Part shown: positions 53,660 through 63,093 of the stretch, piece by piece | How positions within the stretch are numbered: position 1 is the stretch's first letter | Layout of the letters: each line of letters starts with the position of its first letter | Assembly (NCBI GenBank): GCA_934591635.1 | Contig: CAKTPI010000003.1 | Span: 143,960-207,959, forward strand | Source of the DNA: an uncultured Oscillospiraceae bacterium | GTDB taxonomy: Bacteria > Bacillota > Clostridia > Oscillospirales > Oscillospiraceae | Direction: 5' to 3' | Length of the DNA: 64,000 nt | The notes under the pieces: generated by a model | The model's database searches: none | Seen by the model: the letters and a program-made list of their open reading frames with translations, nothing else | What the model was told of the DNA's origin: nothing | Translations under genes and position numbers: made by a program

Positions 53660-54256
53660 ATGTTTAACCTGAACTGGAAAAAAGAGGTTTTTACAATACC
53701 GAATTTTCTCAGCCTGTTTCGCCTGGTATTGATTCCGGTATATATGTACCTGTACATGACAGCCACCAGTATGGTGCATTATATTGCAGCCGGTGTGGTG
53801 TTGGCCCTCTCCTGCCTGACGGATCTGATCGACGGAAAAATTGCACGAAAGTTCAATATGGTCTCTACTTTAGGCATTATTCTTGATCCGGTGGCAGATA
53901 AAGCAACGCAACTGACACTGCTGATATGTCTGTCGCTGAAATATCCGATTCTCTACCCGGTGCTTTGGCTGCTGATCATCAAAGAAAGCTTTCAGGTCAT
54001 TGCCGGTGTTATTTCATATTTCAACGGTAAAATGCTGCCTGGTGCTTTGTTAGTTGGAAAAGTTTGTACAACGGTCTTGTTCATCAGCCTGATCTTCATG
54101 GTGCTGTTTCCGGATATTCCTGGCAAAGTGGTTGATTGGATTGCCATCGTTGACGGCTGTTTCCTGGCTGCTTCCTTTATCGGCTATATCTGCGCGTATT
54201 GCGGCAAAAACAAGAAAACACAGGATTTGAACTCCAGCCAGGATACGAACCGGTAA
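53660..54256 (+). CDS. pgsA: CDP-alcohol phosphatidyltransferase (phosphatidylglycerophosphate synthase-like)
   Basis: A 198-residue membrane enzyme with the full CDP-alcohol signature DLIDGKIARKFNMVSTLGIILDPVADK split as D-x2-DG-x2-AR and G-x3-D-x3-D (about 54-80). About six helices. PgsA makes phosphatidylglycerol phosphate from CDP-diacylglycerol; the family also contains cardiolipin synthases, so the exact alcohol is inferred from length and motif. Preceded by a promoter and followed by a terminator. Confidence 0.9.
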   Translation: MFNLNWKKEVFTIPNFLSLFRLVLIPVYMYLYMTATSMVHYIAAGVVLALSCLTDLIDGKIARKFNMVSTLGIILDPVADKATQLTLLICLSLKYPILYPVLWLLIIKESFQVIAGVISYFNGKMLPGALLVGKVCTTVLFISLIFMVLFPDIPGKVVDWIAIVDGCFLAASFIGYICAYCGKNKKTQDLNSSQDTNR

Positions 54257-54280
54257 ATTTGACACAGTTCAAAAATTTAA

Positions 54281-54305
54281 GGCAGCGGAAAATCCGCTGC
54301 CTTTT
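54281..54305 (+). terminator. Terminator of pgsA
   Basis: GGCAGCGGA pairs with TCCGCTGCC around AAA, followed by TTTTC. The stretch 54306-54469 holds nothing further I can support. Confidence 0.85.
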
Positions 54306-54469
54306 CATTTTTCTGTTGAAATGATCCGCCGGTTTGTCACGGGAAAGCCGTCGGAGTATCCGCAGATATTTCCACGGCATCAGCTTTCTCTACCAGCACC
54401 TTCTGGGATATTATACCACAGCCAGAACGCGATTGGTGAAGAAAGCTTGAACGAAGGGCAAATAAATTG

Positions 54470-54856
54470 TCACGCCGGGAATGTATTGCTGATGAGAATC
54501 AAAAGCGGGAGAGTCAAAGTGAAGACACTGATGGCCCAGGCGTACATGGCTTTGCGGGAAAACATCATCAGTGTCAGGCACCCCAGTGTCACCAGAAGCG
54601 GAAACACCACAGCAGTCCCGCGGTCAATCATCCGAAGGAAATTACCGTTATTCTGGAGAAAAATCCCCACCTCCGTTGGAAGCCGGATGCTGTTCTGGTA
54701 GGCAAGATAAAAAGCATAAATGGCCACAGGGACAGCCATCACAATTTTACGCGCCCGGTAGAAGAACATTACAACGGCCCCAAAGGTCTTTTCAAAGGAA
54801 GAACCGGATTTGTGCGTTTCCGGCTTTGCAAACTTACTTTTCACTGCTTTTGCCAC
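54470..54856 (-). CDS. Hypothetical membrane protein
   Basis: A 128-residue protein with a basic, Lys-rich start (MAKAVKSKFAKPETHKSG) and three predicted helices at about 36-52, 82-95 and 103-125. GTG at 54856 has GGAGG 9 bases upstream. No family recognised; it converges on pgsA. Confidence 0.65.
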   Translation of the reverse strand: MAKAVKSKFAKPETHKSGSSFEKTFGAVVMFFYRARKIVMAVPVAIYAFYLAYQNSIRLPTEVGIFLQNNGNFLRMIDRGTAVVFPLLVTLGCLTLMMFSRKAMYAWAISVFTLTLPLLILISNTFPA

Positions 54857-54979
54857 TGGTTATAACCTCCTGGTCGCCGGTTGGATACGGCATCTATTTG
54901 TCCAGATAATTGGACTAATCTTTTCCTATCATCTCCGTAAAGAACTCGGGTCACACCCGATGGAACGGAGGAAAGCCTT

Positions 54980-55147
54980 ATGAAGAAAAACAAACCCGCT
55001 TACCATCATTCTGCCCGCAAATGTCTTGCCTATCCCAATGCAGCCAGTGCCAACTATTTCAAATGGAGAGCCGCACAGCGGATTATGCAGATGCTCCTGG
55101 GAATCGTTATCACAATTTTACTGTTTTTCCTGCTGGGGATGGCGTAA
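54980..55147 (+). CDS. Small single-pass membrane protein (55 residues)
   Basis: A short ORF with a textbook GGAGG 8 bases before ATG. It has a basic, His/Asn-rich start (MKKNKPAYHHSARK) and one C-terminal helix of about 20 residues ending at GMA. Its last 38 bases overlap the 3' end of coaX on the other strand. Too short for the usual ORF cut-off. Function unknown. Confidence 0.55.
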   Translation: MKKNKPAYHHSARKCLAYPNAASANYFKWRAAQRIMQMLLGIVITILLFFLLGMA

Positions 55148-55913
55148 CACGGGTATTCTCCTGATAAATCTGTGCTAAACCCTTTAAAATCAAATTTTTA
55201 TCATACAGGATCTGGCTGTGACAAAGCGGAATAATAAATCGGGCGATTCCGCCTGTTGCAACTACAGTGGTCTTGCATCCCAATTCCTCTTCAAAACGGG
55301 CAATCATCCCGTCAATCATGCTGGCTGCTCCATACATAATGCCGCTTCGCATGCACTCCACTGTATTATGCCCAATCACGCGCTTGGGCTGATCCAACTG
55401 CAGTCCCGGCAAAAGTGCTGTGCGGGCCGTGAGCGCCTCCTGGGAAATTTTCACACCAGGGCAGATACAGCCGCCGATAAAGGCTCCAGAAGCATCCAGT
55501 GCAACCATCGTGGTTGCAGTGCTCATATCTACAACAATCAGAGGCGGCTTGTGATGCAAAAGCGCACCAACACAGCCCACAACCAAATCCGCGCCTGTCT
55601 GAGCAGGATTTTCTACCTTGATGTTCAGCCTCGTTTTCACGCCGGGCCCAACCACAAGGCTGTCTTTTCCGGTAAGCTTTCGCAACGCGGTTTTGACGGA
55701 GTTCAGCACCTGCGGTACGACTGACGCAATGATGGAGCCTTCAATCTGTTCAATCTCGAGACGATGTATTTCAAAAATCATCTTCAAATCGATGGCATAT
55801 TCATCTGAGGTTTTTGTGGCATCCGTGCGCAGCCGAGCTTCAAAGAGAATATCGCTTCCTCGGATACCACCAATGACGATGTTAGAATTCCCTATATCTA
55901 CTGCGACAATCAT
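55110..55913 (-). CDS. coaX: Type III pantothenate kinase
   Basis: Phosphorylates pantothenate, first step of coenzyme A synthesis. 267 residues of the ASKHA type with IVAVDIGNSNIVIGG (phosphate 1), PAQTGADLVVGCVGA, VDMSTATTMVALD and IMYGAASMIDGMIARFE. Separated by 1 base from the phosphodiesterase gene. Confidence 0.95.
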   Translation of the reverse strand: MIVAVDIGNSNIVIGGIRGSDILFEARLRTDATKTSDEYAIDLKMIFEIHRLEIEQIEGSIIASVVPQVLNSVKTALRKLTGKDSLVVGPGVKTRLNIKVENPAQTGADLVVGCVGALLHHKPPLIVVDMSTATTMVALDASGAFIGGCICPGVKISQEALTARTALLPGLQLDQPKRVIGHNTVECMRSGIMYGAASMIDGMIARFEEELGCKTTVVATGGIARFIIPLCHSQILYDKNLILKGLAQIYQENTRVTPSPAGKTVKL

Positions 55914-55914
55914 A

Positions 55915-56403
55915 TTATCCCTCCAGATCCGCAGGACGGATGACTATACAGTTAATTTCCCTGTTTTCGTTTATTTCAATAACTCCTGCCGAATAACCGT
56001 AACCTGCAGAGCCAGGGTTCATCACCCAGCAGCCGCCCTCTGTCCGCCAGCAATCTGTGCAGTGCGTGTGGCCATAAAGGATAATATCGGCATCACATTT
56101 CTGCCCATCCGCAACAAGCTTTCCCAGAAAAGTTTTCACGCCCTGCCGGTGCCCATGTGTCATATAAATCAGTACACCGGAAAATTTTTCAATTCTTATC
56201 TCCGGGTAATCCATTGGAACGCGGCCGCTGTCGCAATTCCCGGCAACCTGATAAAAAGGCACGTTCGGGTACTCCGCTGCCAAGGCATCCGCGTCCCGCA
56301 CCATATCACCCAGATGCACCACTGCATCCGGCCGTATGGCATCCATACACTGCTCCATGAAAGACATCCTTCCATGGGAATCTGACAAAACCAGAATTTT
56401 CAA
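55915..56403 (-). CDS. YfcE/MJ0936-type metallophosphoesterase
   Basis: A 162-residue calcineurin-like phosphodiesterase with metal ligands in LSDSHG (about 6-11), HLGDMV, GNCD and TH-GHTHCT (about 125-135). Cytoplasmic. Cleaves phosphodiesters of unknown identity; the neighbour coaX shares its transcript. Confidence 0.9.
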   Translation of the reverse strand: MKILVLSDSHGRMSFMEQCMDAIRPDAVVHLGDMVRDADALAAEYPNVPFYQVAGNCDSGRVPMDYPEIRIEKFSGVLIYMTHGHRQGVKTFLGKLVADGQKCDADIILYGHTHCTDCWRTEGGCWVMNPGSAGYGYSAGVIEINENREINCIVIRPADLEG

Positions 56404-56577
56404 TGCTGCACCCCCATTTTCATCTGGTCAAGATTATATCACAGGGTTTACCATTTTTCCACAACAATTCAACACGTTAATGAATTATTTCAAAATACAC
56501 GTCATACACATTTGCCGCAGCCCCATCATATAGTAAAAGGAGGATGCAGTATTACTGCCAGGATGGGAGGAGTATGT

Positions 56578-56814
56578 ATGGAACCGAAATCAGGCAACCC
56601 CCAGACAACAAGGGAGCTTATGAAAATTGCCAATTCTCCGGATGGGAAAAAACTTCTGAATCTGGTGCAGCAGCAGGGCGGTGCAGGACTCAGCAGCGCT
56701 ATGCAGCAGGCAGAAAGCGGCGATTATTCCAGCATCAAAGAACTGATTACAAAAATTATGGACAATCCGGAGGCCGGTGAATTGATCAAACGAATCCGAG
56801 GAAGCCATGAGTGA
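56578..56814 (+). CDS. Small unknown protein, first of a trio
   Basis: A 78-residue soluble helical protein (TTRELMKIANSPDGKKLLNLVQ, KELITKIMDNPEAGELIKRIRG). ATG at 56578 has GGAGG 7 bases upstream. It overlaps the next gene by 8 bases. Upstream, TGAATT and CATACA about 16 bases apart could be a forespore-type promoter, a weak guess. Family not known to me. Confidence 0.6.
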   Translation: MEPKSGNPQTTRELMKIANSPDGKKLLNLVQQQGGAGLSSAMQQAESGDYSSIKELITKIMDNPEAGELIKRIRGSHE

Positions 56815-57166
56815 GCTGGATGACAAGCTGAATTCCATCCTGGGCAACCCCCAGATGATGCAGCAAATCATGACCCTGGCACAGTCGCTGAATACGCAGG
56901 AACCCGCTCCGCCCCCGCCTCAGGCGCCGAAAGCGCCCACTCAATTCGACGCACCGATTGATCCCAGTCTTCTCAGCAAAATGGCGGGCATCATTCAGCG
57001 CGGTTCAATCGATAAGAACCAAAAGCTACTCCTGCAGGCATTGCAGCCGTATCTGAGCAGTCAAAAACTGCAAAAGTTAGAGCGGGCTATGCGGGCGGCA
57101 AAGATGGCAGGGATCGCATCGGATGTAATCGGCAATCGCAGTCAGGGGCCAAACCAAGGAAGGTAG
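56807..57166 (+). CDS. Unknown protein, second of a trio
   Basis: A 119-residue protein: a helical start (DDKLNSILGNPQMMQQIMTLAQ), a proline-rich linker (APPPPQAPKAP), and a helical C-terminal region with Lys/Gln-rich repeats (LQALQPYLSSQKLQKLERAMRAAK). No membrane segment. It overlaps the upstream gene and is 5 bases from the next, so the three are cotranscribed. Confidence 0.65.
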   Translation: MSELDDKLNSILGNPQMMQQIMTLAQSLNTQEPAPPPPQAPKAPTQFDAPIDPSLLSKMAGIIQRGSIDKNQKLLLQALQPYLSSQKLQKLERAMRAAKMAGIASDVIGNRSQGPNQGR

Positions 57167-57171
57167 ACGCC

Positions 57172-57501
57172 ATGTATAATCGCTATATCCCGCAGTCGGA
57201 TGGTTCATACCGGCGAAGTCAAATGCAGGATCCTGCCGCAGGTCACCAGTCTGGGAATTCTCCCCAGCCGCAGCGGCAGAATCCGCCGCCGCAAAGGCCA
57301 GCGCCCTCTCCTCCGGAACCATACATGAACGCCCCACCGGATCGGAGCGGGAACCCCCTGGGCAATCTGCTATCCGGTCTGCTGCCACAAAGCTTTGACA
57401 CAGAAGACATGATTATTATTCTACTTCTTTTGCTGTTGGGAAATTCCAAGGGAGAGCACAGTGGGGCGTTCCTCACGCTGATTATTTATCTGTTTCTGTA
57501 A
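57172..57501 (+). CDS. Unknown protein with C-terminal membrane helix, third of a trio
   Basis: A 109-residue protein: a polar N-terminus rich in Gln, Pro and Ser (about 20-60) and a Gly-Leu segment, then a strongly hydrophobic C-terminus (IIILLLLLLG, FLTLIIYLFL). It could anchor the other two at a membrane. No family recognised. Confidence 0.65.
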   Translation: MYNRYIPQSDGSYRRSQMQDPAAGHQSGNSPQPQRQNPPPQRPAPSPPEPYMNAPPDRSGNPLGNLLSGLLPQSFDTEDMIIILLLLLLGNSKGEHSGAFLTLIIYLFL

Positions 57502-57506
57502 ATGGA

Positions 57507-57546
57507 AAAGCCGTTCACGGAACCACCCGCGAACGGCTTTCCTTTT
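57507..57546. terminator. Terminator between the trio and trpS
   Basis: AAAGCCGTTC pairs with GAACGGCTTT around a 14-base loop, with TTTTT at 57543-57547 on the plus strand; it can serve trpS as well. Confidence 0.8.
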
Positions 57547-58559
57547 TATCTTGCCACAAAACCGACTTTTTTATAAACCTTGCGCAATGTCTTCTCCGCA
57601 ACATAGCTTGCCTTCTCAGCACCGCTGCGATAAACCTGCTCCAGATACGCTTTATCCTTCATGATGCGGGTGGCTTCCTCCCGGATGGGGCGCAACATCT
57701 CCACCACCGCCTCGCCAACTGCGGGCTTGAACTTTCCGTAGCCGCACCCGGCAAATTCAGCTTCGATTTCTTCAAAGGTCATGCCGGTACAAGAAGAATA
57801 GATGGACATCAAATTCGAGACACCGGGCTTCTTCTCCCGATCGAAGCGGACACAATTCTCGGTATCGGAATCTGTGATGGCGCGCTTGAACTGTCGCATA
57901 ATGGTTTCAGGCGTATCCATTAGCAGAATGCGGCCAGTGTCCTCATTCTCAGATTTAGACATTTTGGCAGTGGGATTTGTTAGGCTCATAATACGCGCGC
58001 CAACCTTGGGCACATACGGCTCAGGCATCTTAAATACATCGCCGTAGATGCCGTTGAAACGACGCGCAATGGTGTGGCACAACTCCACATGCTGCTTCTG
58101 ATCCTCACCCACGGGTACATAATCCGGCTGATACAGCAAGATATCCGCCGCCATCAGACTGGGATACGTAAACAAGCCGCCGTTAATATTATCGGCATTT
58201 TTGGCAGACTTATCCTTAAATTGGGTCATTCGGCTCAGCTCGCCAAACATAGTGTAGCAGTTGAGCACCCACCCCAGCTCTGCGTGCTGGCGGACATGAC
58301 TCTGGATAAACAGGGTATTCTTCTCCGGGTCAAGACCGCAGGCAATGTACTGTGCCAACTGCTCCAGCGTGCGGCGACGCAGGTCAGCCGGATTCTGCCG
58401 AACAGTAATAGCATGCAGGTCTGCCATAAAGTAAAAGCAATCGAATTCCTCGCTGCGGGCCGACCAATTCTTGATGGCTCCCAAATAACTGCCTAATGTC
58501 AGATCTCCGGATGGTTTGATACCGGATAGCATTCTCTTTTTCTCTTTAATTTCTTCCAT
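57546..58559 (-). CDS. trpS: Tryptophanyl-tRNA synthetase
   Basis: Charges tRNA-Trp. The class I HIGH equivalent is KPSGDLTLGSYLGA (about 15-28) and KMSKS is AKMSKSENED (about 200). 337 residues, normal length. No T-box is visible in its short upstream gap, unlike tyrS. Confidence 0.96.
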   Translation of the reverse strand: MEEIKEKKRMLSGIKPSGDLTLGSYLGAIKNWSARSEEFDCFYFMADLHAITVRQNPADLRRRTLEQLAQYIACGLDPEKNTLFIQSHVRQHAELGWVLNCYTMFGELSRMTQFKDKSAKNADNINGGLFTYPSLMAADILLYQPDYVPVGEDQKQHVELCHTIARRFNGIYGDVFKMPEPYVPKVGARIMSLTNPTAKMSKSENEDTGRILLMDTPETIMRQFKRAITDSDTENCVRFDREKKPGVSNLMSIYSSCTGMTFEEIEAEFAGCGYGKFKPAVGEAVVEMLRPIREEATRIMKDKAYLEQVYRSGAEKASYVAEKTLRKVYKKVGFVAR

Positions 58560-58633
58560 GATAGTTCCCTCGATTCAAGGTTTATTATTTGATCTCATTT
58601 TAACATACTGCCATTCAAAAGGCAATGTTAAAA

Positions 58634-58662
58634 TTGACAATCTCTCCGGGAAATGGTATATT
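58634..58662 (+). promoter_or_regulatory. Promoter of gltX
   Basis: TTGACA (58634-58639), 17-base spacer, TATATT (58657-58662). Confidence 0.8.
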
Positions 58663-58693
58663 ATATCCTAGATTAGTAAAAGAGGTTATTACT

Positions 58694-60340
58694 ATGGATT
58701 TTCATGCGTTAGCAGAGCTCCTGTTCCCCGATGTCACTACAACCTGCGAGGAATTGGAAGCAAAATACCCCCCGAGGAATGTGCCTGAAGGTGCAGTCAT
58801 TACCCGTATGGCCCCCTCTCCCACCGGCTTTGTCCATTTGGGTAATCTGGTGCAGGGACTTACCAGTGAGCGCATGGCGCACCAGAGCGGCGGCGTGCTG
58901 TTTCTCCGGGTAGAAGATACCGATGCCAAGCGGGAGGTCCCCGGCGCGGTAGAAGTACTGATCGAATCGCTCAAGCATTACGGCATTCACTTTGACGAGG
59001 GTGCAACTATTGATGGTGACAATGGCGATTATGGTCCCTACCGGCAGCGCCAGAGAGCCGATATCTACCACGTATATGCCAAAAAGCTGGTTGAAGAAGG
59101 CAAAGCTTATCCTTGCTTCTGCACCGAAGAAGAGCTTGCCGCCATGCGGGAAAAACAGGAAGCAAACAAGGAAACCACCGGCTACTATGGCCCTTACGCC
59201 ATCTGGCGCGACCGTCCCATCGAAGACATCCGCGCTCAGCTGGATGCAGGGAATCCGTGGGTACTGCGATTCCGTTCCACCGGAGATATGGCAAAACAGT
59301 TTAAGTTCAACGACCTTGTGAAGGGTGAACTGACGGTTACAGAGAACAATGTCGACCAGGTATTGCTGAAGTCGGACGGTATCCCCACCTACCATTTTGC
59401 CCATGCTGTAGACGACCATTTGATGCGCACTACCCATGTTGTCCGGGGCGATGAGTGGCTGCCCAGTCTCCCCTTCCACATTCAGCTGTTCCAGGCTTTG
59501 GGCTTCAAGCTACCCAAGTACGTCCACATCGGCCCCTTGATGAAAATGGACGGCACCTCCAAGCGAAAACTCTCCAAGCGGAAGGATCCGGAGTTGGCTT
59601 TGACTTATTACAAGTCCGCAGGTTTCCCCGTACAGGCCGTCTATGAGTACATCATGACACTGCTAAATTCCAATTATGAAGACTGGCGCCGTGCCAATCC
59701 CACCTCTCCCTCCACTGATTTTAAGTTCAGCGCCAAAAAACTGAACCCCGCCGGCAATCTCTTTGACTACGCCAAGCTTTGCGATGTTTCAAAGAATGAG
59801 ATTGCAAAAATGGATGCTCTGCAGGTTTATACGTTGCTTCTGGAGTGGGCAATGGAATTTGACCCGGATTTTGCCGTTAAGCTGGAAAATGATCCTGCTT
59901 ATGCACAGCAAATTATTGCCATTGGCCGAGGCGGTAAGAAGCCGAGAAAAGACATGGCAACCTGGGCTGATGCAAAGCCCTATATGGGGTTCTTTTACGA
60001 TGAATACCTGGAAGATGCCGTTTTTGACGCAAAATTCGATAAGGCCACAATTCGCGGTGCACTCGAGAAATTCCTGGAACACTTCCGCCTTCAGGATGAT
60101 GCGAATACTTGGTTTGACAAAGTAAAGCGGATTACCGAAGAGTTGGGCTTCACCACCGATATGAAAGCCTTTAAGGCAAACCCTGATGCTTTCCCTGGAA
60201 CAGTTGCCGATGTGTCTACGTTCCTCCGTCTGGCTGTTACCGGCAAAACAAACTCTCCTGACCTGTACACTGTGATGCAAATTCTTGGCTATGAGCGCAC
60301 CGTGGCAAGAATTCAAAAGGCTATTGACCATCTCGGTTAA
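58694..60340 (+). CDS. gltX: Glutamyl-tRNA synthetase
   Basis: Charges tRNA-Glu, and probably tRNA-Gln as well. 548 residues with the HIGH motif in APSPTGFVHLG (about 42-52), VEDTD, and KLSKR as KMSKS in KRKLSKRKDPE, followed by a C-terminal anticodon-binding domain. ATG at 58694 has GAGG 8 bases upstream; the longer frame starts in the promoter. Ends at a strong terminator. Confidence 0.95.
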   Translation: MDFHALAELLFPDVTTTCEELEAKYPPRNVPEGAVITRMAPSPTGFVHLGNLVQGLTSERMAHQSGGVLFLRVEDTDAKREVPGAVEVLIESLKHYGIHFDEGATIDGDNGDYGPYRQRQRADIYHVYAKKLVEEGKAYPCFCTEEELAAMREKQEANKETTGYYGPYAIWRDRPIEDIRAQLDAGNPWVLRFRSTGDMAKQFKFNDLVKGELTVTENNVDQVLLKSDGIPTYHFAHAVDDHLMRTTHVVRGDEWLPSLPFHIQLFQALGFKLPKYVHIGPLMKMDGTSKRKLSKRKDPELALTYYKSAGFPVQAVYEYIMTLLNSNYEDWRRANPTSPSTDFKFSAKKLNPAGNLFDYAKLCDVSKNEIAKMDALQVYTLLLEWAMEFDPDFAVKLENDPAYAQQIIAIGRGGKKPRKDMATWADAKPYMGFFYDEYLEDAVFDAKFDKATIRGALEKFLEHFRLQDDANTWFDKVKRITEELGFTTDMKAFKANPDAFPGTVADVSTFLRLAVTGKTNSPDLYTVMQILGYERTVARIQKAIDHLG

Positions 60341-60346
60341 CCTTTC

Positions 60347-60383
60347 ATCGCCGGCATTTCACGAAATGTCGGCGATTTTTCTT
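60347..60383 (+). terminator. Terminator of gltX
   Basis: A 14-bp stem ATCGCCGGCATTTC / GAAATGTCGGCGAT with one G-T pair and loop AC, then TTTTCTT. Confidence 0.88.
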
Positions 60384-60439
60384 TACAGAAGTGACAGGAT
60401 ATGATATGATTTTCTGAATGACTTTAGGGGGTTGGAAGC

Positions 60440-62353
60440 ATGTACGAGATTTATAGTAGTGCGGAATTTGAAAAAAAATACACCTACTCCGGCCATGATC
60501 TTGGCTGCTGCTATACAAAAGAGCAAACTTCTTTCCGCTTATGGGCACCCACAGCATCATCTGCTGTCGTCTGCCTGTACCAAAGCGGAACGGAAGGTAC
60601 AGAAGACTTATTAAAGTGCATCCCTATGACTGCGGATATCCAGGGCACCTGGGTTGCGGTATTATGCGGGGATTGGAACGGCACCTATTACACTTACCGT
60701 GTCACCGTAAATGGTACTGAAGTAGCGTCCATTGACCCTTACGCCGTTTCCGCTGGTATCAACGGCAATCGGGGGATGATCGTTGACCTCAGCTGTACCA
60801 ACCCAAAAGGCTGGGATAACGACGATTGCCCGGTTCAACTGGAAAATAATACGGACGCCGTGATTTATGAGCTGCATGTTCGCGATTTTTCCTCTGATGC
60901 ATCCTCCGGAATGTGCGCAAAGGGAAAGTTTCTTGCCTTTACAGAAGATAATACCCATACACGCTTTGGTCAGCCCACCGGCATTTCCTACATCCGCAGC
61001 CTTGGCGTTACCCACGTTCATTTGCTGCCAGTATACGACTACGGGTCTGTGGACGAAACGGCGCCGGAAGAAAGTTATAATTGGGGCTATGATCCGGTAA
61101 ATTTTAATCTGCCGGAGGGTTCCTATTCCTCCAACCCCTATGACGGTTTCAGCCGGATTCGCGAGATGAAGCAAGCTATCCAGGCGCTTCACCGCAACGG
61201 ACTGGGCGTCATTATGGATGTGGTGTATAACCATGTTTATCATACCTTTGAGTTCAGCATGAATAAGATTGTCCCCGGCTATTTTAGCCGTGAAGACCAA
61301 AATGATAATCTTTCAAATGGCTCCTGCTGCGGCAATGATACTGCCTCTGAACGTTCCATGGTGCGTAAATTCATTGTGGATTCCGTGAATTTTTGGGCAG
61401 ATGAATATCACATCGATGGGTTTCGCTTTGATTTGGTGGGCCTGATTGATGTGGAAACCATCCGGGAAATTATGGAAACTGTCAGGAAAAAGCACCCCCA
61501 TACCATCTTTTATGGGGAAGGGTGGAACCTGAATACCAATGTCACTAAGCCAAATGTTCCTCTTGCCGTCCAGCAAAGCGCTCCCTCCCTGCCTGGATTT
61601 GCATTCTTCAACGATACCATTCGGGACACCCTGCGTGGTTCTGTCTTTGATTATCATCTGCCAGGCTACATCAGCGGTGCAAGCGTAAAAAAAACTCACC
61701 TGCTGTGCTGCTTCCAAGGAGACATGGACTGGAGCAGCTGTCCCAATCAAATTATAAACTATGTTTCCTGCCATGATAATCATACCCTTTATGACCGCAT
61801 TGCAGAGGCAATGCCCCAGGCAACAGAGGCAGAAATTGCCCAACGCAGCCGATTTGCCGCCGCATTCGTGCTGCTGAGTACCGGTGTTCCCTTCTTCCAA
61901 GCTGGGGAGGAAATGCTGAGAAGCAAGAAAAACAGCGCCGGAAAGCACATCGGAAACAGCTACCGCTCCCCCGACCGGATTAATTCCATTAAGTGGACGC
62001 ACCTGGATGAACCGGAGGTTCAAACAACTGTACAGTATTACAGAGGTTTGCTTGCACTGCGTAAATCTCACCGCCTATTCCGCCTGCATAATGCCGAAGT
62101 CGTTCGCAAATCCATCTCTCTTCTCCCGGATACCGCTGGCCCCATCACTGCCTTCCGACTTGAAAATGAAGATGAGATTATTATTGCAGCTTACAACGCC
62201 GAAGAATCCGCTGCAATGTTTACGCTTCCCGAAGGAACGTGGAATGTATATGTAACCGGAAATCGGGCTGGCTTACAAATCATCACGCAGGTCAGTGGAA
62301 ATGTAGAAATCCCCGGCATTTCCGCCTATGTTGTCATTCTCAACAAGAAATAA
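60440..62353 (+). CDS. pulA: Type I pullulanase
   Basis: Hydrolyses alpha-1,6 branches of pullulan, glycogen and starch. The 637-residue GH13 enzyme has an N-terminal CBM48-like domain (about 25-105, SFRLWAPTASSAVV), the family motif YNWGYDP, DVVYNHV, the nucleophile in GFRFDLVGLID, the Glu in FYGEGWN and the late HDNHTLYDR. No signal peptide, so it works on internal glycogen or imported maltodextrins. A GGGGG ribosome site precedes the ATG. Confidence 0.95.
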   Translation: MYEIYSSAEFEKKYTYSGHDLGCCYTKEQTSFRLWAPTASSAVVCLYQSGTEGTEDLLKCIPMTADIQGTWVAVLCGDWNGTYYTYRVTVNGTEVASIDPYAVSAGINGNRGMIVDLSCTNPKGWDNDDCPVQLENNTDAVIYELHVRDFSSDASSGMCAKGKFLAFTEDNTHTRFGQPTGISYIRSLGVTHVHLLPVYDYGSVDETAPEESYNWGYDPVNFNLPEGSYSSNPYDGFSRIREMKQAIQALHRNGLGVIMDVVYNHVYHTFEFSMNKIVPGYFSREDQNDNLSNGSCCGNDTASERSMVRKFIVDSVNFWADEYHIDGFRFDLVGLIDVETIREIMETVRKKHPHTIFYGEGWNLNTNVTKPNVPLAVQQSAPSLPGFAFFNDTIRDTLRGSVFDYHLPGYISGASVKKTHLLCCFQGDMDWSSCPNQIINYVSCHDNHTLYDRIAEAMPQATEAEIAQRSRFAAAFVLLSTGVPFFQAGEEMLRSKKNSAGKHIGNSYRSPDRINSIKWTHLDEPEVQTTVQYYRGLLALRKSHRLFRLHNAEVVRKSISLLPDTAGPITAFRLENEDEIIIAAYNAEESAAMFTLPEGTWNVYVTGNRAGLQIITQVSGNVEIPGISAYVVILNKK

Positions 62354-62395
62354 AAACTTCTGATGAACATATTTGCCAGTTCAACCGAAACATTG

Positions 62396-62424
62396 TTGAC
62401 ATTTTCGTGGAATGTGACTATAAT
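62396..62424 (+). promoter_or_regulatory. Promoter of the cytidylate-kinase-like gene
   Basis: TTGACA (62396-62401), 17-base spacer, TATAAT (62419-62424). Confidence 0.85.
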
Positions 62425-62456
62425 ATAGGTAACCACTCAGCAAGGAGGCAGGAATT

Positions 62457-63062
62457 ATGGCAAAAAAGATTATTACCATCAGTAGAGAATACGGTGCCGG
62501 CGGACTGCCGGTGGGTCACTTAATTGCCGAGAAACTGGGTATTCCCTTTTACGACAAGAAACTGGTGGAGCATGTTGCAGAAGAGTCCGGCTTTGCGCCG
62601 AAATTTATTGAAGAGCATGGCGAGCATGCTCCCAGCCGGAGCATTTTCTCCTATGCCTTTGCGCCGCAGGGTGTTCCCGGCGTAATGAACGGTCTATCCA
62701 CCTCGGACTATCTGTGGAATGTGCAGTGCAATGTCATTCTCCAGTTGGCAGAAAAAGGCCCCTGTGTAATTGTCGGCCGAAATGCAGACTATATTCTGAA
62801 AGATCGGAAAGATGTGCTTAACGTCTACCTGCATGCCAGTACGCCCGCACGTATTGAGCGAGTCTTGGGCGATGGTGTCGTCACCAAGGATCCGGAAGCG
62901 CTTCTGGAGGAGCGGGATAAAAGACGTCGCCTGAATTACCAGCACTACACTGGCAGGACCTGGGGCATGTCACAGAACTACCACATCTGCTTGGATACCA
63001 GTGCACTGGGCTATGAGATGTGTGCAAACATGATTATCGAAGCCGCTCAGAACTGCAAATAA
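62457..63062 (+). CDS. Cytidylate-kinase-like protein
   Basis: A 201-residue P-loop protein of the AAA_26/cytidylate-kinase-like family. Its P-loop is degenerate: SREYGAGGLPVG in place of GxxxxGKS. CVIVGRNADYIL and DKRRRLNYQHYTGRTWG follow. These Clostridia proteins are annotated cytidylate-kinase-like; phosphotransfer to CMP is unproven. It is a single-gene unit. Confidence 0.85.
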   Translation: MAKKIITISREYGAGGLPVGHLIAEKLGIPFYDKKLVEHVAEESGFAPKFIEEHGEHAPSRSIFSYAFAPQGVPGVMNGLSTSDYLWNVQCNVILQLAEKGPCVIVGRNADYILKDRKDVLNVYLHASTPARIERVLGDGVVTKDPEALLEERDKRRRLNYQHYTGRTWGMSQNYHICLDTSALGYEMCANMIIEAAQNCK

Positions 63063-63093
63063 TCAAAAAATACCGCCGGATGATCGGCGGAGC

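Noticed and set aside
54321..54701. A 126-codon plus-strand ORF after pgsA
   Set aside because: No ribosome site, and most of it is antisense to the membrane protein gene at 54470-54856.
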